Counted from the stretch's first letter, positions 51,067 through 59,878 are shown. The stretch: 64,000 bases of DNA from Io17-Chloro-G2 sp034420695 (GCA_034420695.1 DAOULB010000054.1:62001-126000); one strand, 5' to 3'. Translations and numbers: made by a program. Notes: a model not told the origin generated them from the sequence alone.

Positions 51067-51681
51067 ATGGCAATGGAACGGGCTACCTTTGGCGTTGACG
51101 AGAACTCCTTGGAGTTCATGGTGTTGGAGAAAAGTGAATTGCCCCCGGAATTTGCCGGACACCAGCTTGTTCGGGAGGGGCCCTTGGACAATGCCACCAT
51201 GGCCCGCCAAGGATTTCCCGGGAACACGGCAAAGAAATTCATTGACGCCGGCCGGGTCGGCGGATACCTGCGGGAGTTCGGACCCACCAGCAACATGGGC
51301 GCCGAGGACGGGTTCGACATGCTGGGGGCCACCGTCGCCCATCTCTTCGACTCACCGGAGTCGGTGCCCCGCTGGATGAACGATATTTTCATCAAGGACT
51401 TCGAAGACAACGTTGGAGAGAAGGTGGGTGACGACCATCAACTGGTGTCGGTCACCCACTTGGAACCCCAGGGCTTTTACGACGAAGCGGTAGCCCTCAA
51501 GGTAGTGCAGGGAGGCGCCCAAGGGCTGGTGTCCTCCACCGTCATCGACTTCCGGGTCGGCCGCCTGCTGGGCGTAGCCTTCGTAGCCACCATCGGTGAC
51601 CACACCCGCCTGGAGCTGACCACCCAACTGGGCTTGGCCCTGGAAAGGCGCATGGTGCGGGTGATTCTGGGGTCTGGGTAG
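51067..51681 (+). CDS. hypothetical protein
   Basis: 204 residues from ATG 51067 (GGAGGAA lies 12 bases upstream; TTG 51055 is too near to it). No signal peptide, no membrane segment and no motif I recognise. ATMARQGFPGNTAKKFIDAG and MGAEDGFDMLGATVAHLF are its most ordered segments. The C-terminal 60 residues look beta-rich. Probably co-transcribed with the propeller gene upstream. Confidence 0.6.
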   Translation: MAMERATFGVDENSLEFMVLEKSELPPEFAGHQLVREGPLDNATMARQGFPGNTAKKFIDAGRVGGYLREFGPTSNMGAEDGFDMLGATVAHLFDSPESVPRWMNDIFIKDFEDNVGEKVGDDHQLVSVTHLEPQGFYDEAVALKVVQGGAQGLVSSTVIDFRVGRLLGVAFVATIGDHTRLELTTQLGLALERRMVRVILGSG

Positions 51682-51738
51682 GGAGCCGCCGGTGTAGCCG
51701 GTCGAACCATCAAGGTCGGTCGCTGCAATGTCCACATT

Positions 51739-52524
51739 GTGAATCTACAACTCGACCCCAGTGTCGGTGCACAGTACCGAAGCCGCAGCCAGATTGCTCG
51801 CATAGTCACTGAGCATTGGGCCAATGGTAACCTTTATTGCATTGCCTGTTCTTCAAACAGAGTTGTCCCCGAGCCCACCAACACACCAGTGCGCGACTAC
51901 AGATGCCCCGAATGCGGAGCCATTTACCAGCTTAAGAGCAGGAATGGGCGGTTCGGACGTTCAGTTTCGAATTCCGCTTACGAAAGCAAGCTGGCTGCAA
52001 TCAAAAGCGGCGCCGTTCCACATTACGCATTTCTAAGGTATTCCGAACCTGCCTGGACTGTGGACGAATTGTTCATCGTCCCGGGTCACTTCATCAACCT
52101 CTCGGTAATCCAGCGCAGAAACCCATTGGGTCCCAAAGCCAGGAGGGCCGGCTGGGTGGGTTCCAACATATTGATGGCGAAGCTGCCGAGCGAAGCCCGC
52201 GATTCGGTGATTGAGAACGCGACATGCCGAGACCCCGCTGAAGTAAGAAGAGACTGGAATGCATTCGATTTTCTGAAATCCGACACTCGCGCTTCCGGCG
52301 GTTGGGGAGCAGAGACTCTTACCTGTGTTCGAGAGTTGCAACGCGCATCGGGGCTGCATGAGTTTACTCTCAAGGAATTCTACTCGCGCTTTACCGACGA
52401 ACTATCCTCGCGTCACCCGGAGAACAACAACGTTCAAGCCAAAATCCGCCAACAGCTCCAAGTCTTGCGGGAGGGGAAAATTCTGGAATTCATGGGCCGT
52501 GGGCGCTACCGGATTATTGACTGA
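51739..52524 (+). CDS. DpnI-type methyl-directed restriction endonuclease
   Basis: 261 residues from GTG 51739. The sequence aligns throughout with DpnI, which cuts GATC only when the A is methylated. The N-terminal catalytic domain has a zinc site Cys34, Cys37, Cys56, Cys59 and the PD-(D/E)xK residues Asp53 and Lys66, with Gln64 where DpnI has Glu64 (YQLKSRNG). GPKARRAGWVGSNI and RQQLQVLREGKILEFMGRGR (C-terminal winged helix, also methyl-reading in DpnI) are near matches. No methyltransferase is adjacent, as expected for this type. Probably destroys methylated foreign DNA. Confidence 0.9.
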   Translation: MNLQLDPSVGAQYRSRSQIARIVTEHWANGNLYCIACSSNRVVPEPTNTPVRDYRCPECGAIYQLKSRNGRFGRSVSNSAYESKLAAIKSGAVPHYAFLRYSEPAWTVDELFIVPGHFINLSVIQRRNPLGPKARRAGWVGSNILMAKLPSEARDSVIENATCRDPAEVRRDWNAFDFLKSDTRASGGWGAETLTCVRELQRASGLHEFTLKEFYSRFTDELSSRHPENNNVQAKIRQQLQVLREGKILEFMGRGRYRIID

Positions 52525-52574
52525 AAGAGGTATGTTGCGTCGTCCTTGAGTGGCTTGATTTCTTCACAAAATCT

Positions 52575-52817
52575 CTATTCTTCGCTATCGTCCAACATTT
52601 TGACCTTATCTGGCACTACATCTGGGAGCACTACTAGCCCAATCGCGTCGACTATACGATAGCCGCGCTCAAGCCAATTGCGTCTCCCTACGGTCTTCCA
52701 AGTGTAAACATGGCCGCCAGTTGACTCAGCAAGTTGTTCAGCGTTTTCGATTTCTGAAGTGTCGAAGCATTCTGCGTCTATTAGCAGTCCTAGGGTTAAC
52801 TTCACATCGACTCCCAT
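52575..52817 (-). CDS. hypothetical protein
   Basis: 80 residues, acidic. GLLIDAECFDTSEIENAEQ, then TVGRRNWLERGYRIVDAIGL. No family recognised and no ribosome site before the ATG. It converges with the DpnI-like gene. Confidence 0.4.
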   Translation of the reverse strand: MGVDVKLTLGLLIDAECFDTSEIENAEQLAESTGGHVYTWKTVGRRNWLERGYRIVDAIGLVVLPDVVPDKVKMLDDSEE

Positions 52818-52905
52818 CAGTACAAGTTAACATCGACAGGCGACCGTTAGTTTCCAGTTAGAATTTGGCGCTTTCGATCGCTTCGGCAATTGTAGATCGA
52901 AATGT

Positions 52906-53142
52906 TCAGAGGATCGAATTGACGTCTTGAGCAAAGCCGGAGGATGCCGGGAAGGCGCATTCCGAAGGCACGCCCTTATAAGTCGAAACACCCTCGGAGT
53001 CTATCTCGGCCATCAGCTATGTGCTGGTTATGCGTTCGTAGGCCTGCACCTAGCGCTTCTGGATGATGTTTGCGTCTTCCAGTTCCAGGCGGCATGAGTC
53101 CAAAATTTCCTGTGTAGCCAAGTCTATGTCAGACCGGAGCAT
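52906..53142 (-). pseudogene. gene remnant with two in-frame TAG codons
   Basis: A 79-codon minus-strand frame from ATG 53142 reads like protein (SDIDLATQEILDSCRLELED, then ANIIQKR), but has TAG at 53050-53052 and at 53017-53019, between which VQAYERITST is encoded, and then LMAEIDSEGVSTYKGVPSE to TGA. Single-base changes could make each amber. It resembles no family I can name with certainty. It fills part of the 840-bp gap 52818-53657. Confidence 0.4.
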
Positions 53143-53413
53143 CGAGTTCCCGGCTGACCGGGAGCCGTAAAATAATATTTCGGTCGTTCCCGCTCCTTCT
53201 TACGCCAGCCTCCGGTTGCTGACATTTGCCCCTTGCCTTTTAGGGTAGCGCCTCTCTAACATGGTAATTGCCATGTTTTTCCACCCGGCTCTGCCGTTCA
53301 ATAACACCTTGAGTCCGTCCTCCCGCACCGCCGGGGCCGGCTTCGGAATCCTTCCCGCCTGGGGAAATGTCGCTTTTTGTCGCAAAAATCCCAAATTTCA
53401 AAGCTGCCAGCTA

Positions 53414-53494
53414 CGACAAACGTGGACAAATCCCGACAGACCGGACCAAAACGCCGACAAATCGGGTCAAATCACGGACAAACTGGGACAAAAT
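53414..53494 (+). repeat. 10-bp phased GACAAA array
   Basis: GACAAA or a close variant recurs eight times with steps of 10, 10, 10, 11, 10, 11 and about 10 bases. The preceding bases 53367-53400 also have A or T runs at about 10-base spacing. No coding frame with a ribosome site covers it. Confidence 0.65.
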
Positions 53495-53657
53495 CGGCCA
53501 AGACTCGACACACTTCCGGTAACCGCCCGGTTCGCTCAGCCAAAGCACCGTTGACCGGATGCACTTCCTGGGCCGACAGTTTCCGGAAAGGTTCTGAACA
53601 AGAAACACTGAGGTCTCGCCCTGGCGGCCTGAATCGTACCATTCCCGCCGTCAACCT

Positions 53658-54731
53658 CTACCCACCGCTCAGCAGGCGCACCACCTCGTCGGCTACCTGT
53701 GAAGTTGAGGCGCTGCCTCCCAAGTCCGGGGTCAGGACCCGGCCGTCGCTGAGGCACCGGGCCACCGCTTGGTCAACCCTTTTCGCTGCTTCAGCCTCGC
53801 CCAAGTGGTCCAGCATCATCGCCACCGCGGAAATGGTCGCCAATGGATTGGCGATGCCCTTGCCGGTGATGTCGAAGGCGGCCCCGTGCACCGGCTCGAA
53901 CATGGATGGGTGTGCTCTCTCCGGGTTGATGTTGGCGCTGGGCGCCAAGCCCATGCTCCCGGTGACCACGGCGGCGACGTCGGAAAGGATGTCGGCGAAC
54001 AGGTTGGAAGCCACCACCACGTCAAAGTCCTCGGGCCACCGGACGAAGTCCATGCAGGCCCGGTCCACCAGCAGGGACTCGGTCTCGATATCCGGGAATT
54101 CGGCGGCTACCTCCTGGAAGACCTCGTCCCAAAAGACCATGCCGAAGGCTTGGGCGTTGGACTTGGTCACCGACGTGACCTTGTTCTTCCGGCCCCGGCG
54201 GCGGCAGTATTCGAAGGCGGCCCGGATAATCCGCTCTGTGCCCCGGCGAGTGAAAACGTTGGTTTGGATAACCGTTTCGTGGGACGTGGCCGGGTATAGA
54301 CGGCCCCCGATGGGTGCATACTCCCCCTCGGTGTTTTCCCTGAAGATAACCAGGTCAATATCCCCCGCTTGCTTGCCCGACAGGGGCGATTCCACGCCGG
54401 GATACAGGTAGGCCGGGCGGATGCACACCCCTTGGTCGAAGGAGCGCCGCATGGGAAGCAAGAGCCCGTGGAGGGTGACGTGGTCGGGGATTTGCGGGTC
54501 TCCCACCGCGCCGAAGAGGATGGCGTCGAAGGCTTCAAGTTGCTCCAGGCCGTCTTCCGCCATGAGCCGCCCCGTCTCCCGGTAGTAATCGGAACCCCAA
54601 GGAAAGTCGGTGCAGTTGAATTTGAGGCCCGCCTGGGAGGTGGCCACGGCATTCATCACCCTTCGCCCCTGCGCTATCACTTCGGGGCCAACCCCGTCTC
54701 CGGCAATAACCGCTATTTTGTACTCTGGCAT
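53658..54731 (-). CDS. isocitrate/isopropylmalate dehydrogenase family (tartrate dehydrogenase-like)
   Basis: 357 residues from ATG 54731 (a Met four codons earlier is possible). The beta-decarboxylating dehydrogenase fold is intact: IAVIAGDGVGPEV, IFRENTEGEYAPIGG, VTSVTKSNAQAFG (catalytic Lys), DRACMDFVRWPEDFDVVVAS and VTGSMGLAPSANINPE. DFPWGSDYYRETGRLM and MRRSFDQGVCIRPAYLYPGV are typical of tartrate dehydrogenase/decarboxylase (D-malate) forms rather than LeuB. It ends the cobamide operon, 68 bp after the pduX-like gene. A role in making or using an acid precursor is possible. Confidence 0.87.
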   Translation of the reverse strand: MPEYKIAVIAGDGVGPEVIAQGRRVMNAVATSQAGLKFNCTDFPWGSDYYRETGRLMAEDGLEQLEAFDAILFGAVGDPQIPDHVTLHGLLLPMRRSFDQGVCIRPAYLYPGVESPLSGKQAGDIDLVIFRENTEGEYAPIGGRLYPATSHETVIQTNVFTRRGTERIIRAAFEYCRRRGRKNKVTSVTKSNAQAFGMVFWDEVFQEVAAEFPDIETESLLVDRACMDFVRWPEDFDVVVASNLFADILSDVAAVVTGSMGLAPSANINPERAHPSMFEPVHGAAFDITGKGIANPLATISAVAMMLDHLGEAEAAKRVDQAVARCLSDGRVLTPDLGGSASTSQVADEVVRLLSGG

Positions 54732-54799
54732 GTGTGATTCCATCCCTTACGAGACTTACCTGCAGACCTCTGCTTAAGGGCAAAGGTCACTTGGCGCGG

Positions 54800-55789
54800 T
54801 CAGGCCGCGGTTTTGACCACCCTGACGCCCCCTCCCAGCACCCGGAAGTGGTGTACTGCCTCTGCCTCTGGAAATTCTGCCTTAGCTCTTCGGAATATCG
54901 AAAGGCCCCGCTTTTGACGAGCATCCAGCAGCACCCCAATGACTGTGCCGCTGTGAGCCACGTTCACACCGGCGGCGCCGTTGGCCTCAGCAAATTCGAT
55001 GACCCTGGCAAGTTCCTGCTTGGGCAGGACTCTCTGCCCGGCCAGTGCGCTGATGGTGGCCCCTTGGCCCACTAATACCGGCTCTCCCTCTTGTATCCCC
55101 CGGCGCACCAAGGCCAAGGCTTGTGCCGTCTCTTCCGCTGCCGATTCCCACAGTGAGCGTCGGTCCACCCGGTTGAAGTCCAGGGTGTCCACGTTTCCGC
55201 CCCAGTCCAATGCCACGATCTCTAGGGGAGGCGGCGGTCCCAGGCGCTCCATTACCGTTCCGGCCCGGTGGTCGAACAAGGCGATGCCGGGAAACATTAC
55301 CCCGTCGGTGGGCTCCACCCGCAGCGCCAGGCAGGCAATCTCCTCCGGCGTCAGTTCCTTGCCGCAGGCAAGGCTGGCAGCGGCTATGGCGGCCGTCGCA
55401 TCGGCGCTGCTGCTTCCCAGGCCCTTACCCCTGGGGATGGGGCTGCTTATCTCCACCCGGACTGCCAAGCCGGACTGGTTCAGCGAATCCAGGGTCAACG
55501 CTACTGCCTGGCAGGTCTTGTCGAATCCCTCCGGGGCGTCAATCTCGTTTTCGACCTTCCCGGAGCCGCCAGAGCGGAGTTCCACCCTGACCCGGGAGTA
55601 GAAGTCCACAGGGCAGGACACTAGGAAGTAGCCCCCCCGGTGGATTCCCTGGACCAGTTCGCCACAAGACCCGGGAGCGCGCGCTTCTGCAACACCCAGA
55701 AGAGCGCTGCCGTGGGCCTGCCGGTATGACGTTGGGCTTGATGGTTCTTTGGGCAAGTTGCTCACCGGGTATCTGAAAGCGATTGTCAC
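54800..55789 (-). CDS. GHMP kinase, L-threonine kinase-like (PduX)
   Basis: 329 residues; GTG start, position uncertain within the first 30 codons. ARAPGSCGELVQGIHRGGYF is the PduX-type N-terminus, SSPIPRGKGLGSSSADATAA the GHMP ATP loop, and GVNVAHSGTVIGVLLD the C-terminal motif. PduX phosphorylates threonine, the precursor of the aminopropanol arm of cobamides. The location next to cobU and cobQ strongly supports this role. No cobD is adjacent. Confidence 0.87.
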   Translation of the reverse strand: MTIAFRYPVSNLPKEPSSPTSYRQAHGSALLGVAEARAPGSCGELVQGIHRGGYFLVSCPVDFYSRVRVELRSGGSGKVENEIDAPEGFDKTCQAVALTLDSLNQSGLAVRVEISSPIPRGKGLGSSSADATAAIAAASLACGKELTPEEIACLALRVEPTDGVMFPGIALFDHRAGTVMERLGPPPPLEIVALDWGGNVDTLDFNRVDRRSLWESAAEETAQALALVRRGIQEGEPVLVGQGATISALAGQRVLPKQELARVIEFAEANGAAGVNVAHSGTVIGVLLDARQKRGLSIFRRAKAEFPEAEAVHHFRVLGGGVRVVKTAA

Positions 55790-55802
55790 AGTGGGCCGCG
55801 GC

Positions 55803-56384
55803 TCAGCCGCTTCCGGAGATGGTGGTGTCCTTGATTGCCAGGGGCGCTCCGGCTACCACGAGGCTGACTCGGGCTGACGACTCTGCAAGCCGCTGGTTTA
55901 CCAGTCCCAACAGGTCTTGGAATCGGCGTCCCAGGGGTTCCGGGGGCACCAGTGCCAGCCCCACTTCGGCGCTGACCAGGAGCAGGGTTGCCTGCCGTTT
56001 CCGGCCAACTTCCATCAATCGTGCGGCCTCATCCAAGGCCAAGGATTCAATCTCTGCCTCTGCCCTGTCTTCGTGGCCCATAAGCAGGTTGGACACCCAG
56101 AAATCTATGCTGTCCACGATTACAGCAATGGGGTTGCCCGCCGATTGCAGATGGTTGTTCAGGACTCCGGCAAGCTCCAGGCTCTCTTCTAAGGTCTCCC
56201 AATGGCTGGGCCGCCGTTGGCGGTGCCGCCGGATTCGCTCCTTCATCTCATCGTCACCGGCCTGCCCGGTGGCAAGGTACACTGTGGGAATCCCCAGGTC
56301 CAACGCCAGCCTTTCGGCATAGGCGCTCTTGCCCGAGCGCACTCCGCCTAGGATGAGGTGCGCCGGACAAGCTGTGGAGTGCAT
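55803..56384 (-). CDS. cobU: adenosylcobinamide kinase/guanylyltransferase
   Basis: 193 residues. P-loop LILGGVRSGKSAYAE (GGVRSGKS at 13-20), DSIDFWVSNLL and SAEVGLALVPPEPLGRRFQD, LGLVNQRLAE match CobU/CobP. It phosphorylates adenosylcobinamide and adds GMP. Two usually invariant spots differ slightly (SAEVG for SNEVG, DSIDFW for DCLTLW). Overlaps closely with neighbours: 10 bp after cobQ, 13 bp before the kinase. Confidence 0.93.
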   Translation of the reverse strand: MHSTACPAHLILGGVRSGKSAYAERLALDLGIPTVYLATGQAGDDEMKERIRRHRQRRPSHWETLEESLELAGVLNNHLQSAGNPIAVIVDSIDFWVSNLLMGHEDRAEAEIESLALDEAARLMEVGRKRQATLLLVSAEVGLALVPPEPLGRRFQDLLGLVNQRLAESSARVSLVVAGAPLAIKDTTISGSG

Positions 56385-56394
56385 TACCGTGGGC

Positions 56395-57963
56395 CTATTC
56401 GGAGCCGGCTGCCGCTGGGCTGGGGTCGTCGAGGCCGGGGGAGCGTGTTAGCCCCGTCATAGCGTAGACCAAGTCCATGTCCAGGCTGTTCCTGACCCAG
56501 TCGGCCAGCTTGTCGAATTCCGAGTCCAGAGCCGGGTCCACGCCCAGCGGCAGAGCAAGACCCTTTTGCCTGGCGAGATTCTCCAGAATAGCCCGCCGTA
56601 CGGCTTGATTGTGGAGCAGTCCGTGGATGTAGGTGCCCATGACCCGGCCCGATTCGTCCATGCACCCGTCACTTGATGTGCCCGGGGTTACTGCAACGTC
56701 AGTCCGGTCATGAACTAATATGGGCGCACCCGTTGAGGTGCCGTGGGTCCGTCCCATGTGGATTTCATAGCCAACCACTTCGGCCCCTGATGCGCCCGAC
56801 AACAGGCCCCGGGCGGCCCCGACCCGGCCCCGCACCCGGTGGGTCTCCTTGGAGCCGAAGAACTCCGTTGTGATGGGCAACAGCCCCAGCCCTTCGATTT
56901 CTCCCATGCTGGACTCGATGCGTTGGGGGTCCAGGATGCGGGTGCCAAGCATCTGGTACCCACCGCAAATTCCCAGCACAGCCGCCCCTTGTTGCCGAAG
57001 GGACTCCACGGCTCGGGTCAAACCGCGGGAGTTCATCCAGTCCAAGTCGGGTATCGTGGTTTTGGTGCCTGGAAGGATCACCAAGTCCGGACGACCCAGG
57101 GAGGCTGGCGAGTCCACGTACCTCAGGGACACTCCCGGTTCCCGGGCCAGCACGTCGAAGTCGTCAAAGTTGGATATGTGGGGCAATTGCACTACGGCGA
57201 TGTCCAGGACCGGGTCGGCGGTCATGGGAGAGGGCAGGTCCAACGCCACCGAGTCTTCTTCGGGGATGTGAATGTCCCGGAAATGGTGCACCACTCCGGC
57301 CACTGGTATGCCGGTGCGTTCCTCCAGCCAGGTCAGGCCGTCGGTCAGTAAGCTCTCGTCCCCCCGGAACTTGTTAATCACGAACCCCTTTATGGTCCGT
57401 CTTTCCTCTTGCTCCAGCAGCTCCAGGGTGCCCACAAGGGAGGCGAATACACCGCCCCGGTCGATGTCGCCACAAAGGAGCACGGGGGCATCCGCATACC
57501 GGGCCACCCGCATGTTGACGATTTCAGTGGCCTTCAGGTTAATCTCGGCGGGGCTCCCGGCGCCTTCCGCGATGACGAGGTCATGAGAGTCCCGCAGTCG
57601 GTCCAAGGAAGAGCTGACCGAGGCCCAAAGCTGGGACTTCAGGGCAAAGTAGTCCCTGGTCCGGGCCGACTGCATCGGCCGCCCCATAAGCACTACTTGA
57701 GAAGTATGGTCTGCCTCCGGTTTCAACAGGACCGGGTTCATTTCCACCAGGGCTTCCACGCCGGCGGCCTCGGCTTGCACCGCTTGGGCCCGCCCAATCT
57801 CGCCGCCGTCCCCGGTGACGTAGGAGTTGTTTGACATATTCTGGGCCTTGAACGGGGCGACCCGGAACCCGTCCTGGCGGAAAATGCGGCAGAGGGCAGC
57901 CACCAGCACGCTCTTGCCCACGTGGGAAGCGGTGCCTTGTACCATCAAGACTCGTCCAGGCAT
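56395..57963 (-). CDS. cobQ: cobyric acid synthase
   Basis: 522 residues. The N-terminal dethiobiotin synthetase-like ATPase has MVQGTASHVGKSVLVAALCR and FKAQNMSNNSYVTGDGGEIG, IGRAQAVQAEAAG; the C-terminal glutamine amidotransferase has AVLGICGGYQMLG with the nucleophile Cys and a late GRVMGTYIHGLLHN. It amidates four side chains of adenosylcobyrinic acid a,c-diamide. AAGGAGT precedes the ATG. No cobalamin riboswitch was found upstream. A 120-bp gap separates it from the phosphatase gene. Confidence 0.95.
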   Translation of the reverse strand: MPGRVLMVQGTASHVGKSVLVAALCRIFRQDGFRVAPFKAQNMSNNSYVTGDGGEIGRAQAVQAEAAGVEALVEMNPVLLKPEADHTSQVVLMGRPMQSARTRDYFALKSQLWASVSSSLDRLRDSHDLVIAEGAGSPAEINLKATEIVNMRVARYADAPVLLCGDIDRGGVFASLVGTLELLEQEERRTIKGFVINKFRGDESLLTDGLTWLEERTGIPVAGVVHHFRDIHIPEEDSVALDLPSPMTADPVLDIAVVQLPHISNFDDFDVLAREPGVSLRYVDSPASLGRPDLVILPGTKTTIPDLDWMNSRGLTRAVESLRQQGAAVLGICGGYQMLGTRILDPQRIESSMGEIEGLGLLPITTEFFGSKETHRVRGRVGAARGLLSGASGAEVVGYEIHMGRTHGTSTGAPILVHDRTDVAVTPGTSSDGCMDESGRVMGTYIHGLLHNQAVRRAILENLARQKGLALPLGVDPALDSEFDKLADWVRNSLDMDLVYAMTGLTRSPGLDDPSPAAAGSE

Positions 57964-58083
57964 TAGCGGGACTCCTTCAGTGCCGAAGACGTTAGGAATC
58001 CGTAGCCCGACAGGAACGGCCGTTGTGCAGAATTAGAAGCTTCCCGCGGGTCCTGCAGACTGTCGGAGCCGTCCCTCCGTCCG

Positions 58084-58743
58084 CTACCTGGCATGGCCGG
58101 TCACCGCATTGGCTTCCCCGGCGGCCGGAAGCGGGACTGCCGCCAAGTGGGAGGTGTCGTTGTAAAGCCGGAGCACTGCATTGTCCTCGTAGGTGTCGAT
58201 TATTGTAAGGCTGCAATTGGCCATCACGAATTTCCAAGTGGATTCCGGAGGAAGCTCCAACAGGGCCATGACGCCGCTTCGAAGGGAGCCTCCGTGGCCA
58301 ACTACCAGGACTGTGTCATCGAGGTGTTTCCTTTTCAGCTCGCCCATGACCGACGTCATTCGTCTCAGGGTCTCCCGAGCGCTTTCACCTCCGGTGGGCG
58401 CAAAGTCCAAGTCTTTGACTATGGAGGCTATGAACATTGCGGGGTACCTTTCCTGCCGCTGCTCTACAGTCAGGCCTTCAAAGACGCCGTAATACCGTTC
58501 TCGGAGTAGCTCTTCTTCTGTCAGCGGGGTTTCCCTTCCCTCCAGTACTATCTTGGCGGTCTCCGAGGCCCTCACGAGGTCGCTGCTGTAGGCAGCGTCT
58601 ACGGAGACTGTGGCCAGGCGCCGGGCCAATGCTTGGGCTTGCAATACTCCGCGCTCCGACAGCGCTACGTCGGAATGTCCTTGGATTCGTCCCTCGACAT
58701 TCCACGAGGTTTCGCCGTGGCGTACGATAAGGAATCTTCCCAT
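58084..58743 (-). CDS. histidine phosphatase family protein (CobC-like)
   Basis: 219 residues. RHGETSWNVEGRIQGHSDVA at the N-terminus supplies Arg8 and phospho-acceptor His9; ERYYGVFEGLTVEQRQERYP and VLVVGHGGSLRSGVMALLELP complete the phosphoglycerate mutase-type site. In this context it is probably alpha-ribazole-5-phosphate phosphatase (CobC), the last nucleotide-loop step. The family is broad, so the assignment rests on the operon. First gene of the operon; CGGAG precedes the ATG. Confidence 0.83.
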   Translation of the reverse strand: MGRFLIVRHGETSWNVEGRIQGHSDVALSERGVLQAQALARRLATVSVDAAYSSDLVRASETAKIVLEGRETPLTEEELLRERYYGVFEGLTVEQRQERYPAMFIASIVKDLDFAPTGGESARETLRRMTSVMGELKRKHLDDTVLVVGHGGSLRSGVMALLELPPESTWKFVMANCSLTIIDTYEDNAVLRLYNDTSHLAAVPLPAAGEANAVTGHAR

Positions 58744-58918
58744 GGGTCCGGAACTCCGGGTCTGCTGGTTGGCCCCGCCGGGACCGTCCTGGCCGTACCC
58801 AGTGATTGTAACAGAGAGACTCTGTACAACCGATACAAGCCCTGAGCCATCCAGAATTGCCTGATTTCAAGTGATCGGACAGTCTTGTGCAATTTTTGAG
58901 AATCAGTTATACACGATA

Positions 58919-58947
58919 TTGACACTCAGGCTCGCCATATATACAAT
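58919..58947 (+). promoter_or_regulatory. sigma70-type promoter of the DUF5679 gene
   Basis: TTGACA (58919-58924), exactly 17 bases, then TACAAT (58942-58947), followed by a short leader and GGAG/GAGG ribosome sites before the ATG at 58978. The strongest promoter match in the window. Confidence 0.8.
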
Positions 58948-58977
58948 ATAGCGACCTTAGATGGAGTGAGGTGTGTG

Positions 58978-59121
58978 ATGGAAGCCTATTGTGTGAAGTG
59001 CAGGTCCAAGACAGAGATCAAGGACCCTCAAGCCATCACCATGAAGAATGGCAAGCCCGCCACGTCCGGAATTTGCCCTGCCTGCGGTACCAAGGTGTTC
59101 CGCATCGGTGCCGCTCGCTAG
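58978..59121 (+). CDS. DUF5679-type zinc-ribbon protein
   Basis: 47 residues: EAYCVKCRSKTEIKDPQAIT, MKNGKPATSGICPACGTKVF. Four Cys in CxxC pairs (YCVKC and CPACG) define a short zinc ribbon known as DUF5679, common in Chloroflexota and Actinobacteria. Perfect spacing of promoter and ribosome site suggests strong expression. The name is based on sequence pattern only; function unknown. Confidence 0.8.
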   Translation: MEAYCVKCRSKTEIKDPQAITMKNGKPATSGICPACGTKVFRIGAAR

Positions 59122-59496
59122 AACGTTTCATACCAAAGCGCCCCCGTCAAGGCTGGTTGACGCGCTTTCGCCGGAGGATGGCTGCCTCCGGAATGGTGGA
59201 ATTCGGGGTGCTTTTTCATCCATAGGCTGACAGCTATGGTGTTGGGTAAGGACAGCACCATAGCTGGCAAAGTGCGCCTAATTTAGCAGCAAGTCTTGCT
59301 TCCAACCTTGGAGGTGGGATCGTTGTTTCCATCCCTCTGACCCGCCCAGTCCGAAGCGTGCTCCCAAGCCACGTCTTTCCCCATTGTCCCATTGTTTTGC
59401 CCTGCTGTTCCTCCCTTGGTATCATTTCCCTTGTTGCTCCTTGTCAAGCGATTGGCTCAAGGAGCGCCAGAATAGCCGCATAGGGGAGGTAATCAG
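59122..59496. other. gap with one inverted repeat
   Basis: 375 bp without a gene. CAGCTATGGTG (59231-59241) pairs with CACCATAGCTG (59256-59266), an 11-bp stem with a 14-base loop and no T tract. It might be an operator or RNA element for the next gene; otherwise I see nothing. Confidence 0.4.
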
Positions 59497-59802
59497 ATGA
59501 CTCAAGCTCAGGCTGCGCCGTGGCAGGTCGCTTTGGAAACGCATGCCCCGGAATTGTTCGGCGAAGTATCGAAGGTTCGGGAATCCGTCCTAAGCGAAGG
59601 GGCTCTTCCCCTCAAGGTTAAGATTCTCATGACCATGCTTTGCGATGCTCTGCTCGCTTACTCCGACGGTGTCGCCGCCATTGCCCAAAGGGCTAGGGCC
59701 GCCGGCGCCACCGAAGCCGAAATAGCTGAAACCGTGGGTGTTGCCTTCATTATGGGAGGGATGCCCGGGTTGGTTACCGGCGCGAACGCCTTTAAGGAAT
59801 AA
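59497..59802 (+). CDS. carboxymuconolactone decarboxylase-family protein
   Basis: 101 residues, all-helical. KILMTMLCDALLAYSDGVAAI, then ARAAGATEAEIAETVGVA matches the CMD/AhpD helix pattern. The CxxC of AhpD is not present: only Cys49 is kept, so no peroxidase activity of that kind is expected. GGGGAGG precedes the ATG. Forward gene run with an aminotransferase 76 bp later. Confidence 0.75.
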   Translation: MTQAQAAPWQVALETHAPELFGEVSKVRESVLSEGALPLKVKILMTMLCDALLAYSDGVAAIAQRARAAGATEAEIAETVGVAFIMGGMPGLVTGANAFKE

Positions 59803-59878
59803 CGACCTAGGATTTGCAATTCCGGCACCGGAAAGCGTTGCTGGCGTTACCGAAAGCCGTTTCAAGAGAGGTGCCACA

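Noticed and set aside
53377..54411. 344-codon plus-strand frame opposite the dehydrogenase gene
   Set aside because: Most of it is antisense to a conserved enzyme and the rest translates the phased repeat.
58744..58977. Cobalamin riboswitch upstream of the cobamide operon
   Set aside because: No B12-box sequence or matching stem on the minus strand; the region instead holds a promoter for the forward DUF5679 gene.
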